The notes beneath the pieces were generated by a model. The model was not told where the DNA came from. It made no database searches and saw only the letters and a list, made by a program, of their open reading frames with translations. Made by a program: the position numbers and the translations under genes. From NCBI GenBank assembly GCA_012842235.1, contig DUTE01000286.1, positions 1-5,784 on the forward strand: a stretch of 5,784 nt of DNA, written 5' to 3'. Shown one piece after another: positions 3,765 to 5,784 of the stretch. The first letter of the stretch is position 1. Every line of letters begins with the position of its first letter. This stretch comes from Bacillota bacterium (GTDB lineage: Bacteria; Bacillota; DTU065).

Positions 3765-5784
3765 TTATTGTCTAGGTTCTGGTTGAATATAGGGTCTATC
3801 TGTATTTTGGTAGATATAAATCTGTGTAATGCGCCAGGCAGCCATCAAAGAACCAGAAAGAGTTTCGTGTTCAATAATTGTTAGCTCACGATTGTCTTTT
3901 TGCTCTTGCAATGCATCAATGTGTTTGCTTAAGGAAGTAGCCATTTCTTCCATAAATTCAATTGGATTTTCAGGTTTTTCTGGAACAGTATTAGCTAGAG
4001 CCAAAAGTGCTTTAGCCGTGTCCTCTTTAGCTGCTAAACTATGTGTTTCAGCGGCCTCTTCGATAAGCCCCTTAAGAGCTAAGAAAGGTTCTCTATGAGG
4101 GATAATTGCAGGCTCTCTAAAGACACCTCTTGACAAATCCTCAAGTTTTTCAGATTCCTTAAGAAGGTGAATGGTAGAGAACATTGCAACACCAGTTGCT
4201 CCTAAGTCTCTTGTAACTTGGACTTGAGTCATATTGTTTTCTGAAGTATTTACATAGACACCAAGGCCAGGGTAGACCCAAACTTTATTTTCAGTAACAG
4301 TCAAACCAGCTATAGTGCGGTTTTTAAGATCTGAATTATTGGAAGTGTAAGCCATAGTGAGGATGAAATCAAGCATTTTGTTATCTGCCCAATTTTTCCA
4401 GTTTTGAAGAACATGATTACGGCTATGGCTTGGATCAGGAACAACAGCAGCAGATATCATTAGATCGGCTTTTTCAGCCTTCACAAGTTCGCTCATTTCG
4501 CGAACAAATGAAGTTACATTGTCTTCGCGCCATTGATCAAAGATCTTCCATTCGTCGCTGCCAACTCTAACAGTTTTCGGATCAAAACCATGTTCTTTTT
4601 CAAAGGCTTTGCGGCTGTATTCAGAAAGCCCAAAATGGCCAACAGAATCTTCGTTATAGCGAATATAGTCAAGATGTAGACCATCGACATGGTACTTAGT
4701 TACTATTTCTAAAAATAGATCTTTTAGATATTGTCTAGGCTCTGGCATTGAGGCATTGAGCCAAGCGGTACCATACTGCCAGTTAGAAAACACTCTGCCT
4801 TCCTCATCTTCTTCAGCCCATTCAGGATGTTTTTGCAAGATTGGACCAAAATTATGGGAGTAACCAGCACAGAATACCCATGTCCAGGCATGAACTTCTA
4901 TACCGTATTTTTTGGCTTCTTCAACGATTACCATAAAAGGATCTTCAGACCAGTTAAGATATTTTGTGTCTTGAATACCGACTTCTGAAGGGAACAAGGT
5001 TTTTCCATGATAGACAACTTCAGGTAGAATCATGTTAAAACCAGCTTCATGTACTTGACGAATTACTTCTCTTAAGCCATCAGGATTGCCAGCACGAGCA
5101 ATAGTTTGTTCATCCATCCAGACAGCTCTTGCTTCATAGTTACTAACCTTTTGAGTCAAAACAACAACCTCCTTAGCTAAAGCATCAGCGACCGAAAAAT
5201 AAGGAGTAATTCTTAAATAATTACCGTTTTTAAATGCGGTGTCCATTAGATCACTGGCTTTTTCAGCTTTTTCATATGTTTCAAGAATTTCTGGTTCTAT
5301 AATTTGGAACTGTCTTTCTGCACTACGTAAAGAAGCACGAGCTCTTCTTACATTATTTTTTGTAGCTTGTACTATTGGGCGCCACTCATCTCCTCCAAGT
5401 GGTGAGAAGCCTGAAAGAATCCTGTCATCACCAAGATAATATAAAGATTCAACGATAAATTCAACTAAAGAATCGTTTTCGGATATACCTTTATGAAATA
5501 GGTCAGCGACAACTATACCAGAGTCAGACAAAATAACAGCAGGAGATAGTTCTTTTCCATCTGCATCAACAAAAGATGCTAGGGTTTTGCCATCTTTATT
5601 GGGTATAATAGTTACCGATGATTTGCTTACTTCGATGGGATCTTCACTTTCAAATAGGCCATTTTCAGGATAAAACTTAATTAAATTTCCGCTTTTGTCA
5701 GAAAAAGTAAATCCAGCAAGATTGAAAAAATCCATAGATAGGTCTTCTTTTTTTATGTCAGCATTGATAAAGAGTTTGCCACCA
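3765..5784 (-). CDS. Family-10-like (GHL10, DUF187) glycoside hydrolase, 5' end outside the window
   Basis: This is a probable exported or surface glycosidase. Numbering runs from ATG 5735. The core is a GHL10 TIM barrel (about 202-545): ARAVWMDEQT (202-211), GFNMILPEV (232-240), EVHAWTWVF (280-288), WLNASMPEPRQYLKDLF (325-341), VDGLHLDYIRY (350-360) with conserved D356, MISAAVVPDP (426-435), FILTMAY (457-463), VYPGLGVYV (487-495) and GVAMFSTIHL (515-524). Before it come a beta/alpha region (1-105), which may be the glutamine-amidotransferase-like domain often fused to this family, and a long helical stretch (about 120-200). After it comes a helical tail (about 550-640). The frame stays open upstream of ATG 5735 to the edge, adding GGKLFINADIKKEDLS, and that ATG has no good Shine-Dalgarno site, so the true start and any signal peptide lie outside. 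It ends in tandem TAA TAA (3767-3762). E. coli DigH, a family member, cleaves denuded peptidoglycan glycans; the substrate here is unknown. Confidence 0.92.
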   Translation of the reverse strand, partial: GGKLFINADIKKEDLSMDFFNLAGFTFSDKSGNLIKFYPENGLFESEDPIEVSKSSVTIIPNKDGKTLASFVDADGKELSPAVILSDSGIVVADLFHKGISENDSLVEFIVESLYYLGDDRILSGFSPLGGDEWRPIVQATKNNVRRARASLRSAERQFQIIEPEILETYEKAEKASDLMDTAFKNGNYLRITPYFSVADALAKEVVVLTQKVSNYEARAVWMDEQTIARAGNPDGLREVIRQVHEAGFNMILPEVVYHGKTLFPSEVGIQDTKYLNWSEDPFMVIVEEAKKYGIEVHAWTWVFCAGYSHNFGPILQKHPEWAEEDEEGRVFSNWQYGTAWLNASMPEPRQYLKDLFLEIVTKYHVDGLHLDYIRYNEDSVGHFGLSEYSRKAFEKEHGFDPKTVRVGSDEWKIFDQWREDNVTSFVREMSELVKAEKADLMISAAVVPDPSHSRNHVLQNWKNWADNKMLDFILTMAYTSNNSDLKNRTIAGLTVTENKVWVYPGLGVYVNTSENNMTQVQVTRDLGATGVAMFSTIHLLKESEKLEDLSRGVFREPAIIPHREPFLALKGLIEEAAETHSLAAKEDTAKALLALANTVPEKPENPIEFMEEMATSLSKHIDALQEQKDNRELTIIEHETLSGSLMAAWRITQIYIYQNTDRPYIQPEPRQ

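Noticed and set aside
3562..3786. Plus-strand open frame of 74 codons
   Set aside because: It spans the SleB-like signal peptide, the intergenic leader and the terminator hairpin, and its translation is not protein-like.
3829..4098. Plus-strand open frame of 89 codons
   Set aside because: It is antisense to the C-terminal tail of the GHL10 gene. Its Ser/Ala-rich translation is what helical coding sequence gives when read backwards.
5239..5439. Plus-strand open frame of 66 codons
   Set aside because: It is antisense to the helical segment of the GHL10 gene, with no ribosome site or domain.

Overview
The window looks like the chromosome of a low-GC Gram-positive anaerobe (Firmicutes, probably Clostridia). 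This rests on AT-rich codon use, strong GGAGGTGA-type Shine-Dalgarno sites with several GTG starts, compact U-tailed terminators, a SleB-type cell-wall hydrolase lipoprotein and a family-10-like (GHL10) glycoside hydrolase. I cannot name a species.

Layout: (1) Positions 1-1083 are the 3' end of an oligopeptide/dipeptide-type ABC importer operon. The last 18 codons of one ATPase (OppD/DppD position) overlap by ATGA the start of a complete second ATPase (OppF/DppF type), which is followed by an intrinsic terminator. (2) Positions 1103-2889 are a tight three-gene plus-strand operon of envelope proteins that I cannot assign to a known system: a membrane-anchored beta-sandwich protein resembling LEA-2/WHy domains, a four-helix membrane protein (8-bp overlap, GTG start) and an exported aromatic-rich protein (GTG start). 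(3) Positions 2919-2949 are a perfect 14-bp hairpin shared by the convergent genes. (4) Positions 2958-3632 (minus) encode a SleB/Hydrolase_2 cell-wall hydrolase lipoprotein. (5) Positions 3765-5784 (minus) encode a GHL10 protein whose reading frame stays open to the window edge, so its N-terminus lies outside; it ends in tandem stops and its own terminator.

Taken together, the right half is an envelope neighbourhood: two probable glycan-cleaving enzymes sit on the minus strand, convergent with a three-gene membrane/exported cassette of unknown role. The GHL10 family includes a peptidoglycan glycosidase (E. coli DigH), so joint cell-wall remodelling is a reasonable inference, but the sequence does not prove it. 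I see no tRNA, rRNA, CRISPR array, insertion sequence or phage gene. No intergenic gap exceeds about 135 bases.
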